Origin: Gavia stellata
Taxonomy: Eukaryota > Chordata > Aves > Gaviiformes > Gaviidae
Direction of reading: 5' to 3'
DNA length: 64,000 nucleotides
Assembly: GCF_030936135.1 (NCBI RefSeq)
Contig: NC_082610.1
Span: forward strand, 19,168,428 to 19,232,427
Positions 26,701-38,700 of this stretch are shown in pieces; the first letter of the stretch is position 1, and each line of letters begins with the position of its first letter. The position numbers and the translations under genes were made by a program. Under the pieces are notes generated by a model that worked only from the letters and a program-made list of their open reading frames with translations, made no database searches and was not told where the DNA came from.

Positions 26701-29700
26701 TTACTTCCAAAATGTCTGAGCTAATTAAGTTCTCACACCTCAGAGATTCTCAGATGCTTCTGGACTTCTTTCAAGTGGCAAAAGCAAAATTTTGTAAACT
26801 GGGGCTAGCTTGAAAGTTTAAACCCTGGATCTGAACACTCAGACCACAAATTAGAAACCATTGCCCAGTGAACCATACATATCAAGAATTTGTTATTCCA
26901 AGTAAGTGTTCAATTCAGAAAACTAGTGTGTTGTTCTCAGAGTAATTTCAGTGTTAATACGATTTTTACTAGTAAGCGACATGAGTTGACTCCTAGCTGT
27001 TCTAACCTGCGTGGGCTAATACAGAGATCTGAAAATGAAAGGAATACTTACCTTGAGCACCTGAACAGTGTTGTTACTTAGTTTGACTTTGCAAGCTACC
27101 TCAATACACTTCCCACAGCACTCTCCATCCTCAGTCATATATTGATGACCCTACTCACAAGGAGATGAAAGAGAAAGTATGTTGAGCTGGTGATGGAGCA
27201 TTCTAGTCTTCCTGTAATTGAGGGGAGCCTGGGCAATCTGAACTCACCAGTGGGCAAGATGTTTCACACTGAACTGTTTCACAATGCACAATATTTGCTT
27301 TAGTCACTGGATCTTTCTCAGAACTGCAGGTACATTTCTTACATGAATTGATTACTATTGACATTCCAACCTGGAAGACAGAAAAAAAAGTTTCAAATGG
27401 AAACAGTTTCCCTGTAATGTATAAGTAGAGTTGAAAGCATTGCTGAGAACCATGAAGGCTGTTGAAATGCGACTGAGTTGTTCAGCTCTCTTCAAACATA
27501 ATAAAGTTGTTTGGCTTTATGCCTTGCAAGAAAACACGCATTAGGATGAAACTAAATGAAGCAATATGAAAGAGAAAAGTCAATTAATCAAATGCAGGTA
27601 AGACTGGTTTGTACTGTCTCATTATTTTCCCAGCTTTTCAATGCTCCGTTTAAGATTTTTTTTCCCTGTAAGTCATGTTCAGTGGTTATAAAACACCTAC
27701 AATTTACAAACGGAGATTAAAATAATTGGATACCTGTGCAGATATGTAAGCAGAGATACAAATTTACACATGGATTTTAGTCTTTCTGAAATGTATCCCC
27801 AAAAGGCTCCAGTGCTAATGTTTAAATTTTGACTAAATGACCTAAGTACCAATTTTAGCAAAAGATTTAGATATCAATTAAAGCAAAAATCCTAGCTTTA
27901 TTTTTGAAGGTTCTCTGTGCTGATTTCAAAGAATGATTGAGTTTGGGCTATTCATCAGCTCATTTGGAAAATTCATTAATTCCAGAGGTGGGAGAGAGCT
28001 TAAAAAGAAAGTACATCACTAAAAATGATACACTCTTGTTTTGCGCTACATGTTGAGAAACTCTTCTGTGACAATTTTGGTTTTGACGTTAGGAAAAGAA
28101 AAAACTTCCCATTAAGGGCTAGAGATAAAACAACATGCACTGGGAAAAGAACATTCTCAAAGGCTTATTTTGGTAGAAAGGGAGTACATTTCACTTCCAG
28201 CAATATACCACTGTAAGTATAGCATTCTCACCGGGTAGATTGTACCATTAATCACACAGATGTCAGGTAGTGGTTCTGAAAAACAAGCAAACAAAAAATT
28301 CCTGAGTAAACTCAAATTGTAAAACTTCCTGAGAAGTGAAGATGTTATCAAGGTTTGTTAGTAACACAGAGATAATGGAAAACTTTGAATTCAATCCCCC
28401 CTGCATGCTTAGACCTCTTATTTAGTATAGCTGGATGTTTAAGTAAAGTTTCATCTTTGAAATTAGCTAGAAGAACTGAGGAGGAATGGCTTCAAACTTG
28501 AGCTATACATGAAAAATCCCTTTTTTGCCTTTTCCGTATCAGGTTCACTTCAAATTGAATGCGTTGTTTTCTCTTTGAACCAGTAACCTTCAAAGCTGCC
28601 TTTGTTATTGATTCTTTATGACCTCTCAGAACGTGGCTTGGATGGAAGATTGAGTCTGAGCGGAGAAAAGGTGTTCTTACTGTGGTCATATAAATAATTT
28701 GACAATGTGGCAGAGCCCATTCATGTCTTTCACAGAACTACTTCAAACTTGGCTGTTCCTTTGTTTTGATCTCCCTGTTTCAGGCTTAATTTATGGCTGC
28801 CTTTTTCTTTTTATTCTTTTGCATAAATATATGTGTATAAAAATATATGTATATAAAAATTTATGTATATATATAAGCATATACAACTGTTGGATTTTTG
28901 AATTTTCATGATCATTCAGCAACAGCATAAGTATAATTATTACTTTTCATACATTGACAATTCAGTTACTGATTACAATTCACTTTGAATTATTGCTTCG
29001 GGTTACTTGTTTTTGTAGTTAACTGAGAAGTGTTCTGCTGGCTTATTCTTATGTTTATGCATCTTAGTTTAGCTACAGTTATGCTAATTTTAATGTGCTC
29101 CAATGTTACGTTAATAACATTAAATAAAATGCATTAATAATGTTTATGATCACAGATACAGCGATAGTTGAGCTACATAGACCTCTTGAAGGTTCAAAGT
29201 ATTATCCTGCTATCCCACCCATTCAAATTCTCTCAGCAAACTTCATTGAAAGTAACATTTTGTTTTTAAATAAACTTCTAATGCATATTTAGCCAAAAAT
29301 TGATGCGTGTTCACTGAGCCAGAACAATTTAAGGAAGGTATTGCTGGTTTTGTGATACATGAAGAACTTGCTTAGATATTAACAGAAGTGTGAATGTAAT
29401 TTACCAGAGCGTGTAGCCTGGTGTGTATATATGTATTTTTAATACTTACGGCATTCATATTCAGGACAACATGGGTCTTTTGGTGGTAGTACAGGCACGG
29501 TAACAAATCCTAGGTCACAAATTGGTGTCTGAACTGTTTGGCATGGGAGCCGCTCGCATTGTACGGTACTAGTGATGAGGTCACAGACACACTGCTGGCA
29601 TTCACTTGTCCAGTTCTCTCCAGGCTGAAAATATGTAAATGATTTATTCTTAAATGCTCTCTCACCCTAGTTGTTCTGGGTCATCTTGAGATAGACTGTC

Positions 29701-32700
29701 AAAATTGGTAGGGGGTTCAGATTAGAGTTTTCTTAGCATATGATTTCAGGCCTTAAGAGCAGGCAAGCTGAGAACAATCACAGAATTCTTCCATGTAGAA
29801 GGAATGAGATTTTAATGCTTTCATAGCTGGTCTACTTATTTCTGTGACATTTAGATGTCTTTTATTAAAAAAAAAGTCTTTGCCATGGTATTTGTGAGCT
29901 TTTCCTTCTCCAGATTACTTAAAAGCCTGGTAATGCCAGGTTGAAGAATTATGCGCTCTCAGGTCATTCATAACATGATCAACTTTGTTAAAATACGTAC
30001 GAGTTGATTTGAATTGGTTATTAGAGGACAGAAATTGGGCTGGTTTTGCAATGAGGATATATTAGAAAATAATGAGGGGAACCACCTTTCGTGGAGGACT
30101 GACATCAGTGCAGTTTCTTTCTACTGGAGTTGTGAGGGATGTTGCTGTGGTTGGTGAGACAGAAGGAAATACGCGTTCTGTGGATGAGGCGGCTTGTGTT
30201 GTAGTTTCTGAGGCGGCTGAAGTGAAAGGAGTTGTCGAAGGACATGGCCCCTGAAACGGCTCAATTTCGCATTCCTTGCTGCAAAGTGCGTAGAAATTAC
30301 AGCCAGCCCTATCGGTTCTGTTGTACACCACTTCCCCTGTAGAGAAAATTGGAGGAGAAATTAAAAGACCAATGAAAATACACAGGGGAAAACCCCAAGA
30401 AAATATTGTGAAAATATAAAGTGTATTCGTGTGTAAGAAGTTCTACGTTTAGATGATTTTGAGTGGTTATCTTTAACTAAATAGAGTATTAAGGGTTTAT
30501 ATTGCTTAGGAAAATTTTTATAACCATAAAATAAGGCACTTACCAGGAGAAAAGAAATTACCAAACACATGGCAAAAACATGGAGCTGTTGCACTTGATG
30601 TAACATATGTACTTGCTTCTGTTGTGACAGGTGTGCTGGGGGAAGAACTGAAGATTGTAGAAGTGCTCGTTGTAACATGACTTGATTGTGATGTACCACT
30701 TGTAGCTACTGTCGAGCACAAGACATACTTTAGTTTGCAGCACAGGATTTTGATCTCGTAATTGTTAACATATTGAAGAGAACTGTTCAACGTTCCAGCA
30801 CATCAAGACAGCATTTTTGTTGCATTCAGCTATTTGACTAAGCAGAGACTGTGGAAATCTTTTAGCTATACGCTGAATATCATCTGGGATTTGGCAAATC
30901 TTATGACATTTAGCTCTAATGTTTTGAAAAGTTTCAAAGTCACCACTGTCTCCCTTGAGCTCAGGATAAGTAATATCAAGCTATGAGGTCCACTCACACA
31001 CTTGCCTAACACAGATACTAATAGCAATGGGACAGATAGGTGACAAAGTGGTTTATGTATTGGAATAAATAGGGATGACGGTGGCAGAAGAAACAAAAGA
31101 CAATGATACCAAGGTTGTTCTACTGAAATAGTTTGTAACCTTTCCAGAGGTAAAGAATGACATACCTGGGCTGCTTGTGGTAGTGAAAGTTGTAGGAAAA
31201 AAAGTGGTGGCAGGACTTGGTCCAGTAGAAGAAACAGATGTTCTAAGAATAGCTGTACCGCCTATGGTGCTTGTAATTCGTGAAGGGGGGGGAGTGGAGG
31301 CGGTAGCGGGTGATGTTGGAGGCTGGGGTGCCGCAGTGGAGGTTTCTGCTGGAGAATATGTGGGTGCGGAGGTTGTGGTGCTTCTCTCGGTGATCCTGGA
31401 GGTGCTGGCACTGCTGGTGGTAGTGATGATGGTTGTGGCTTGTGTTGGTGGGGCAGTGGTACTGGGGACAACCGTGGTGGCAATGGTGGTTTTTATTTTT
31501 GGTTCGGGGACAGTGGAGGCAGTAGTGGGTGATGTTGGAGGCTGGGTTGCCACAGTGGAGGTCTCTGCTGGAGCAGACATGACTGTGGACGTTGTGGTGC
31601 TTCTCTCGGTGGTGCTGGAGGTGCTAGCACTGCTGATGGTAGTGATGATGGTTGTGCCTTGTCTTGGTGGGGCAGTGGTACTGGGGACAACCGTGGTGCC
31701 AGTGGTGGTTTTTATTTTTGGTTCGGGGACATTGGAGGCAGTAGTGGGTGATGTTGGAGGCTGGGTTGCCGCAGTGGAGGTTTCTGCTGGAGCAGACGTG
31801 GCTGTGGACGTTGTGGTGCTTCTCTCGGTGGTCCTGGAGGTGCTGGCACTGCTGGCTGCTGAGGTGGGCACTGTAGGTGTGGGTGTGGTGATGGTGGTTG
31901 TGCCTTCTGTCAGAGGCGGAGAGGTGTTGGTGGTGCTGGCCCTGCTGGTGGTGGTGATGACAGTTGTGCCTTCTGTTGGTGGGGCAGTGGTACTGGGGAC
32001 AACCGTGGTGCCGGTGGTGGTTGTCATTGCTGTCTTGGGGAGGGTGGAGGTGGTAGTTAGTGGTGCGGGAGTTTGGGTTGCTACGGTGGAGGTTTCTGCA
32101 GGAAAGACTGTGGTAGAGGAGCCTGCAGTGGTGCCTGGAGGTGCTGATGTTGTCTGGCAGTGTTTACGGTCACAGCACAGCACCCTGACCTCATAGTTGA
32201 AGCATATGGGGTACTTTGTGATCTGATCCTTATTTCGGCACACAAGCCCAGTGTCAACGCTGCACTCAAATGTCTGTCCCAGTTTGTCCAGACTCCTATC
32301 AGGGTAATCTTTAGCACGGCACTTGATGTCTTGTGGCTTGTCGCACAGTGCATACCCAGCAGCTCGGATTTTTGCAAACGTCTCTATGTCTCCATTTTCG
32401 CTACCAGGACTAGGGGAATCCAAGTCAAACCATTGCGTCCAGGTACAGCGCTGCTGGCAGCTCTTTGTGGTCTCGGAGGTGCTGACAGTGGTGATGGCTG
32501 CTGAGGTGGGCACTGTTGATGCTGGTGTGGTGATGGTGGTTGTGCCTTCTGTCAGAGGCGGAGAGGTGTTGGTGGTGCTGGCCCTGCTGGTGGTGGGCAC
32601 TGTAGGCGTGGGTGTGGTGATGGTGGTTGTGCCTTGTGTTGGTGGTGCAGTGGTACTGGGGACAACAGTGGTGGCAATGGTGGTTTTTATTTTTGGTTCG

Positions 32701-35700
32701 GGGACAGTGGAGGCAGTAGTGGGTGACGTTGGAGGCTGGGTTGCCACAGTGGAGGTTTCTGCTGGAGCAGACGTGGCTGTGGACGTTGTGGTGCTTCTCT
32801 CGGTGGTCCTGGAGGTGCTGGCACTGCTGGCTGCTGAGGTGGGCACTGTAGGTGTGGTGATGGTTGTTGTGCCTTGTGTAAGAGGCGGAGAGGTGTTGGT
32901 GGTGCTGGCCCTGCTGGTGGTAGTGATGATGGTTGTGGCTTGTGTTGGTGGGGCAGTGGTACTGGGGACAACCGTGGTGCCAGTGGTGGTTTTTATTTTT
33001 GGTTCGGGGACAGTGGAGGCAGTAGTGGGTGATGTTGGAGGCTGGGGTGCCGCAGTGGAGGTTTCTGCTGGAGCAGACGTGGCTGTGGTCGTTGTGGTGC
33101 TTCTCTCGGTGGTCCTGGAGGTGCTGGCACTGCTGGTGGTAGTGATGATGGTTGTGCCTTGTGTTGGTGGGGCAGTGCTGCTGGGGACAACTGTGGTGGC
33201 AGTGGTGCTTTTTATTTTTGGTTCGGGGACAGTGGATGCGGTCGTGGGTGATGTTGGAGGCTGGGTTGCCACAGTGGAGGTTTCTGCTGGAGCAGACGTG
33301 GCTGTGGACGTTGTGGTGCTTCTCTCGATGGTCCTGAAGGCACTGCTGGCACTGCTGGCTGCTGAGGTGGGCACTGTAGGTGTGGGTGTGGTGGTGGTGG
33401 TTGTGCCTTGTGTTAGTGGTGCAGTGGTATTGGGGACAACTGTGGTGGCAGTGGTGGTTTTTATTTTTGGTTCGGGGACACTGGAGGCAGTAGTGGGTGA
33501 TGTTGGAGGCTGGGTTGCCACAGTGGAGGTTTCTGCTGGAGCAGACGTGGCTGTGGATGTTGTGGTGCTTCTCTCGGTGGTCCTGGAGGTGCTGGCACTG
33601 CTGGCTGCTGAGGTGGGCACTGTAGGTGTGGCTGTGGTGATGGTGGTTGTGCCTTCTGTCAGAGGTGGAGAGGTGTTGGTGGTGCTGGCCCTGCGGGTGG
33701 TAGTGATGACAGTTGTGCCTTCTGTTGGTGGGGCAGTGGTACTGGGGACAACCGTGGTGCCAGTGGTGGTTTTTATTTTTGGTTCGGGGACAGTGGAGGC
33801 AGTAGTGGGTGATGTTGGAGGCTGGGTTGCCACAGTGGAGGTCTCTGCTGGAGCAGACGTGGCTGTGGAGGTTGTGGTGCTTCTCTCGGTGGTCTTGGAG
33901 GTGCTGGCACTGCTGGCTGCTGAGGTGGGCACTGTAGGTGTGGTGATGCTGGTTGTGCCTTCTGTCAGAGATGGAGAGGTGTTGGAGGTGCTGGCCCTGC
34001 TGGTGGTAGTGATGATGGTTGTGGCTTGTGTTGGTGGGGCAGTGGTACTGGGGACAACCGTGGTGCCAGTGGTGGTTTTTATTTTTGGTTCGGGGACATT
34101 GGAGGCAGTAGTGGGTGATGTTGGAGGCTGGGGTGCCGCAGTGGAGGTTTCTGCTGGAGCAGACGTGGCTGTGGATGTTGTGGTGCTTCTCTCGGTGGTC
34201 CTGGAGGTGCTGGCACTGCTGGCTGCTGAGGTGGGCACTGTAGGTGTGGTGATGGTTGTTGTGCCTTGTGTAAGAGGCGGAGAGGTGTTGGTGGTGCTGG
34301 CCCTGCTGGTGGTAGTGATGATGGTTGTGGCTTGTGTTGGTGGGGCAGTGGTACTGGGGACAACCGTGGTGCCAGTGGTGGTTTTTATTTTTGGTTCGGG
34401 GACAGTGGAGGCAGTAGTGGGTGATGTTGGAGGCTGGGGTGCCGCAGTGGAGGTTTCTGCTGGAGCAGACGTGGCTGTGGTCGTTGTGGTGCTTCTCTCG
34501 GTGGTGCTGGAGGTGCTAGCACTGCTGATGGTAGTGATGATGGTTGTACCTTGTGTTGGTGGGGCAGTGGTACTGGGGACAACTGTGGTGGCAGTGGTGG
34601 TTTTTATTTTTGGTTCGGGGACACTGGAGGCAGTAGTGAGTGATGTTGGAGGCTGGGTTGCCACAGTGGAGGTCTCTGCTGGAGCAGACGTGGCTGTGGA
34701 CGTTGTGGTGCTTCTCTCGGTGGTCCTGGAGGTGCTGGCACTGCTGGCTGCTGAGGTGGGCACTGTAGGTGTGGGTGTGGTGATGGTGGTTGTGCCTTCT
34801 GTCAGAGGCGGAGAGGTGTTGGTGGTGCTGGCCCTGCTGGTGGTGGTGATGACAGTTGTGCCTTCTGTTGGTGGGGCAGTGGTACTGGGGACAACCGTGG
34901 TGCCGGTGGTGGTTGTCATTGCTGTCTTGGGGAGGGTGGAGGTGGTAGTTAGTGGTGCGGGAGTTTGGGTTGCTACGGTGGAGGTTTCTGCAGGAAAGAC
35001 ACTGGTAGAGGAGCCTGCAGTGGTGCCTGGAGGTGCTGATGTTGTCTGGCAGTGTTTACGGTCACAGCACAGCACCCTGACCTCATAGTTGAAGCATATG
35101 GGGTACTTTGTGATCTGATCCTTATTTCGGCACACAAGCCCAGTGTCAACGCTGCACTCAAATGTCTGTCCCAATTTGTCCAGACTCCTATCAGGGTAAT
35201 CTTTAGCACGGCACTTGATGTCTTGTGGCTTGTCGCACAGTGCATACCCAGCAGCTCGGATTTTTGCAAACGTCTCTATGTCTCCATTTTCGCTACCAGG
35301 ACTAGGGGAATCCAAGTCAAACCATTGCGTCCAGGTACAGCGCTGCTGGCAGCTCTTTGTGGTCTCGGAGGTGCTGACAGTGGTGATGGCTGCTGAGGTG
35401 GGCACTGTTGATGCTGGTGTGGTGATGGTGGTTGTGCCTTCTGTCAGAGGCGGAGAGGTGTTGGTGGTGCTGGCCCTGCTGGTGGTGGGCACTGTAGGCG
35501 TGGGTGTGGTGATGGTGGTTGTGCCTTGTGTTGGTGGTGCAGTGGTACTGGGGACAACAGTGGTGGCAATGGTGGTTTTTATTTTTGGTTCGGGGACAGT
35601 GGAGGCGGTCATGGGTGACGTTGGAGGCTGGGTCGCCACAGTGGAGGTTTCTGCTGGAGCAGACGTGGCTGTGGACGTTGTGGTGCTTCTCTCGGTGGTC

Positions 35701-38700
35701 CTGGAGGTGCTGGCACTGCTGGCTGCTGAGGTGGGCACTGTAGGTGTGGTGATGGTTGTTGTGCCTTGTGTAAGAGGCGGAGAGGTGTTGGTGGTGCTGG
35801 CCCTGCTGGTGGTAGTGATGATGGTTGTGGCTTGTGTTGGTGGGGCAGTGGTACTGGGGACAACCGTGGTGCCAGTGGTGGTTTTTATTTTTGGTTCGGG
35901 GACAGTGGAGGCAGTAGTGGGTGATGTTGGAGGCTGGGGTGCCGCAGTGGAGGTTTCTGCTGGAGCAGACGTGGCTGTGGTCGTTGTGGTGCTTCTCTCG
36001 GTGGTCCTGAAGGCACTGCTGGCACTGCTGGCTGCTGAGGTGGGCACTGTAGGTGTGGGTGTGGTGCTGGTGGTTGTGCCTTGTGTTGGTGGGGCAGTGC
36101 TGCTGGGGACAACTGTGGTGGCAGTGGTGCTTTTTATTTTTGGTTCGGGGACAGTGGATGCGGTCGTGGGTGATGTTGGAGGCTGGGTTGCCACAGTGGA
36201 GGTTTCTGCTGGAGCAGACGTGGCTGTGGACGTTGTGGTGCTTCTCTCGATGGTCCTGAAGGCACTGCTGGCACTGCTGGCTGCTGAGGTGGGCACTGTA
36301 GGTGTGGGTGTGGTGGTGGTGGTTGTGCCTTGTGTTAGTGGTGCAGTGGTATTGGGGACAACTGTGGTGGCAGTGGTGGTTTTTATTTTTGGTTCGGGGA
36401 CACTGGAGGCAGTAGTGGGTGATGTTGGAGGCTGGGTTGCCACAGTGGAGGTTTCTGCTGGAGCAGACGTGGCTGTGGATGTTGTGGTGCTTCTCTCGGT
36501 GGTCCTGGAGGTGCTCGCACTGCTGGCTGCTGAGGTGGGCACTGTAGGTGTGGCTGTGGTGATGGTGGTTGTGCCTTCTGTCAGAGGTGGAGAGGTGTTG
36601 GTGGTGCTGGCCCTGCGTGTGGTAGTGATGACAGTTGTGCCTTCTGTTGGTGGGGCAGTGGTACTGGGGACAACTGTGGTGCCAATGGTGGTTTTTATTT
36701 TTGGTTCGGGGACAGTGGAGGCAGTAGTGGGTGATGTTGGAGGCTGGGTTGCCACAGTGGAGGTCTCTGCTGGAGCAGACGTGGCTGTGGACGTTGTGGT
36801 GCTTCTCTCGGTGGTGCTGGAGGTGCTGGCCCTGCTGGTGGTAGTGATGATGGTTGTGGCTTGTGTTGGTGGGGCAGTGGTACTGGGGACAACCGTGGTG
36901 CCAGTGGTGGTTTTTATTTTTGGTTCGGGGACATTGGAGGCAGTAGTGGGTGATGTTGGAGGCTGGGGTGCCGCAGTGGAGGTTTCTGCTGGAGCAGACG
37001 TGGCTGTGGTCGTTGTGGTGCTTCTCTCGGTGGTCCTGGAGGTGCTGGCACTGCTGGTGGTAGTGATGATGGTTGTGCCTTGTGTTGGTGGGGCAGTGCT
37101 GCTGGGGACAACTGTGGTGGCAGTGGTGCTTTTTATTTTTGGTTCGGGGACAGTGGAGGTAGTAGTGGGTGATGTTGGAGGCTGGGTTGCCACAGTGGAG
37201 GTCTCTGCTGGAGCAGACATGGCTGTGGATGTTGTGGTGCTTCTCTCGGTGGTCCTGGAGGTGCTGGCACTGCTGCCTGCTGAGGTGGGCACTGTAGGTG
37301 TGGTGATGGTGGTTGTGCCTTCTGTCAGAGGCAGAGAGGTGTTGGTGGTGCTGGCACTGCTGGTGGTAGTGATGATGGTTGTGCCTTCTGTTGACGGGAC
37401 AGTGGTACTGGGGACAACTGTGGTGCCAATGGTGGTTTTTATTTTTGGTTCAGGGACAGTGGAGGCGGTAGTGGGTGATGTTGGAGGCTGGGTTGCCACA
37501 GTGGAGGTTTCTGCTGGAGCAGACGTGGCTGTGGATGTTGTGGTGCTTCTCTCGGTGGTCCTGGAGGTGCTGGCATTGCTGGTGGTAGTGATGATTGTTG
37601 TGCCTTGTGTTGGTGGGGCAGTGGTACTGGGGACAACTGTGGTGGCAGTGGTGGTTTTTATTTTTGGTTCGGGGACAGTGGAGGCCGTAGTCGATGATGC
37701 TGTAGGCTGCGTTGCCACCGTGATGATTTCTCCTGGAGCTGATGTTGTCTGATAACTTGCTGTTGAGACTTGTGATGTCTGTGCTGTAACTGAAGTTAGA
37801 GGAGTCGTGCTCTCTGTTGTTTTCGGTGATACTGTAGGTATTTTGGTTTTTTGTGCTTCAGTTTCTTTAGTATTTGTTGTTGGTTTTATCTTCGTCTGTA
37901 ACGTAAATGGTGTTGATTTTACAGCAGTAGTTGTCAATTCTTCTGTGGTTGTTGGTGTTATAGTTGATATTTCTGAACATGGTATATAGCTGCAGCATGA
38001 TATTCTGATTTCATAATTATAGCAGTGCTTTGATTGTTGGTCTGTGTTATTGCATATTAATCCTTTGCTTTGACTACAGTGTACTGTTTGGTTAAGATTG
38101 TTTATTTCTGTATCTGGGTGTTCTTTGGCTCTGCATTGAACACCATTTGGGTTTTTACATACGCTGTATCCTTTTCCTCTGAGATTTTCAAATGTTTCAT
38201 AATCTCCACTGTCCTCTTTGTTTTCAGGCTGTGTGGAATCATACCATTCTGACCATGCACATACGTTCTTTACACATACAGTTGTCACTGGCGTTGCAGT
38301 TGTCACTTCTGTAATTAAAAGGAGGAAATATGTCTTGTCTGTTCTTATTAAAGGATGTGCCAGGAATAAATTATTTAACTTCCATACATTTTAATATGTA
38401 TGCAATTTTACATATTTTAATGTAGTATTTTAATTTTAATGAACTTGCTTTGACAGTCTTGATATTAATTTCAAATGTAGGTTTTAGTCTAATATCTGTA
38501 TTGTTTTTCTAGTGGTACTTTATGTGACATTTATTAAAAAACTGTAGTTAAATATAGCTAATATGATGCCCTTTGTGTGGAATGTCAATACCTAGCATAA
38601 CGTGATCTCACGATTGCTGTAAGTAAGAGGAAGTTTTATTCTCCTTGGTATTGTCTCTTATTTACTTATTTACACTTAACTGCATAACCAGACAGGCTTT

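Larger units (their letters stand above)
31800..37620. repeat. In-frame tandem duplication of about 2.9 kb in the PTS exon
   Basis: Sequence from about 31.8 kb repeats at an offset of exactly 2892 bp (964 codons), for example gctgtggacg at 31801 and 34693, and the two CysD modules. From about 33.1 kb onward the offset grows to about 2922 bp because the second copy carries an extra 30 bp. Edges are blurred by the shorter internal PTS repeats. Confidence 0.85.
31490..37680 (-). repeat. MUC5B: PTS repeat units marked by 19 VPEPKIK heptads
   Basis: The DNA of the heptad and its flank (tttttatttttggttc on the plus strand) occurs 19 times, the first near 31491 and the last near 37660. The commonest spacings are about 219 and 305 bp. 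Each unit carries a Thr-rich stretch [17 protein letters not shown] after the heptad and [22 protein letters not shown] before it. Confidence 0.85.

Noticed and set aside
31053..31165. Last 37 codons of the giant open frame as coding
   Set aside because: The frame loses its mucin character after the CCAG|gtatgt donor at 31166-31165 and ends at a stop. The downstream C-terminal exons require splicing here.
32323..35088. Plus-strand open frame of 921 codons (and a similar one of 845 codons at 35215-37752)
   Set aside because: It is the antisense of the PTS exon. The Thr/Pro/Ser codons of the repeats read as Val/Gly/Ala codons on the other strand and so lack stops. There is no start context, no domain and no splice logic; the minus frame joins 40 exons in phase.
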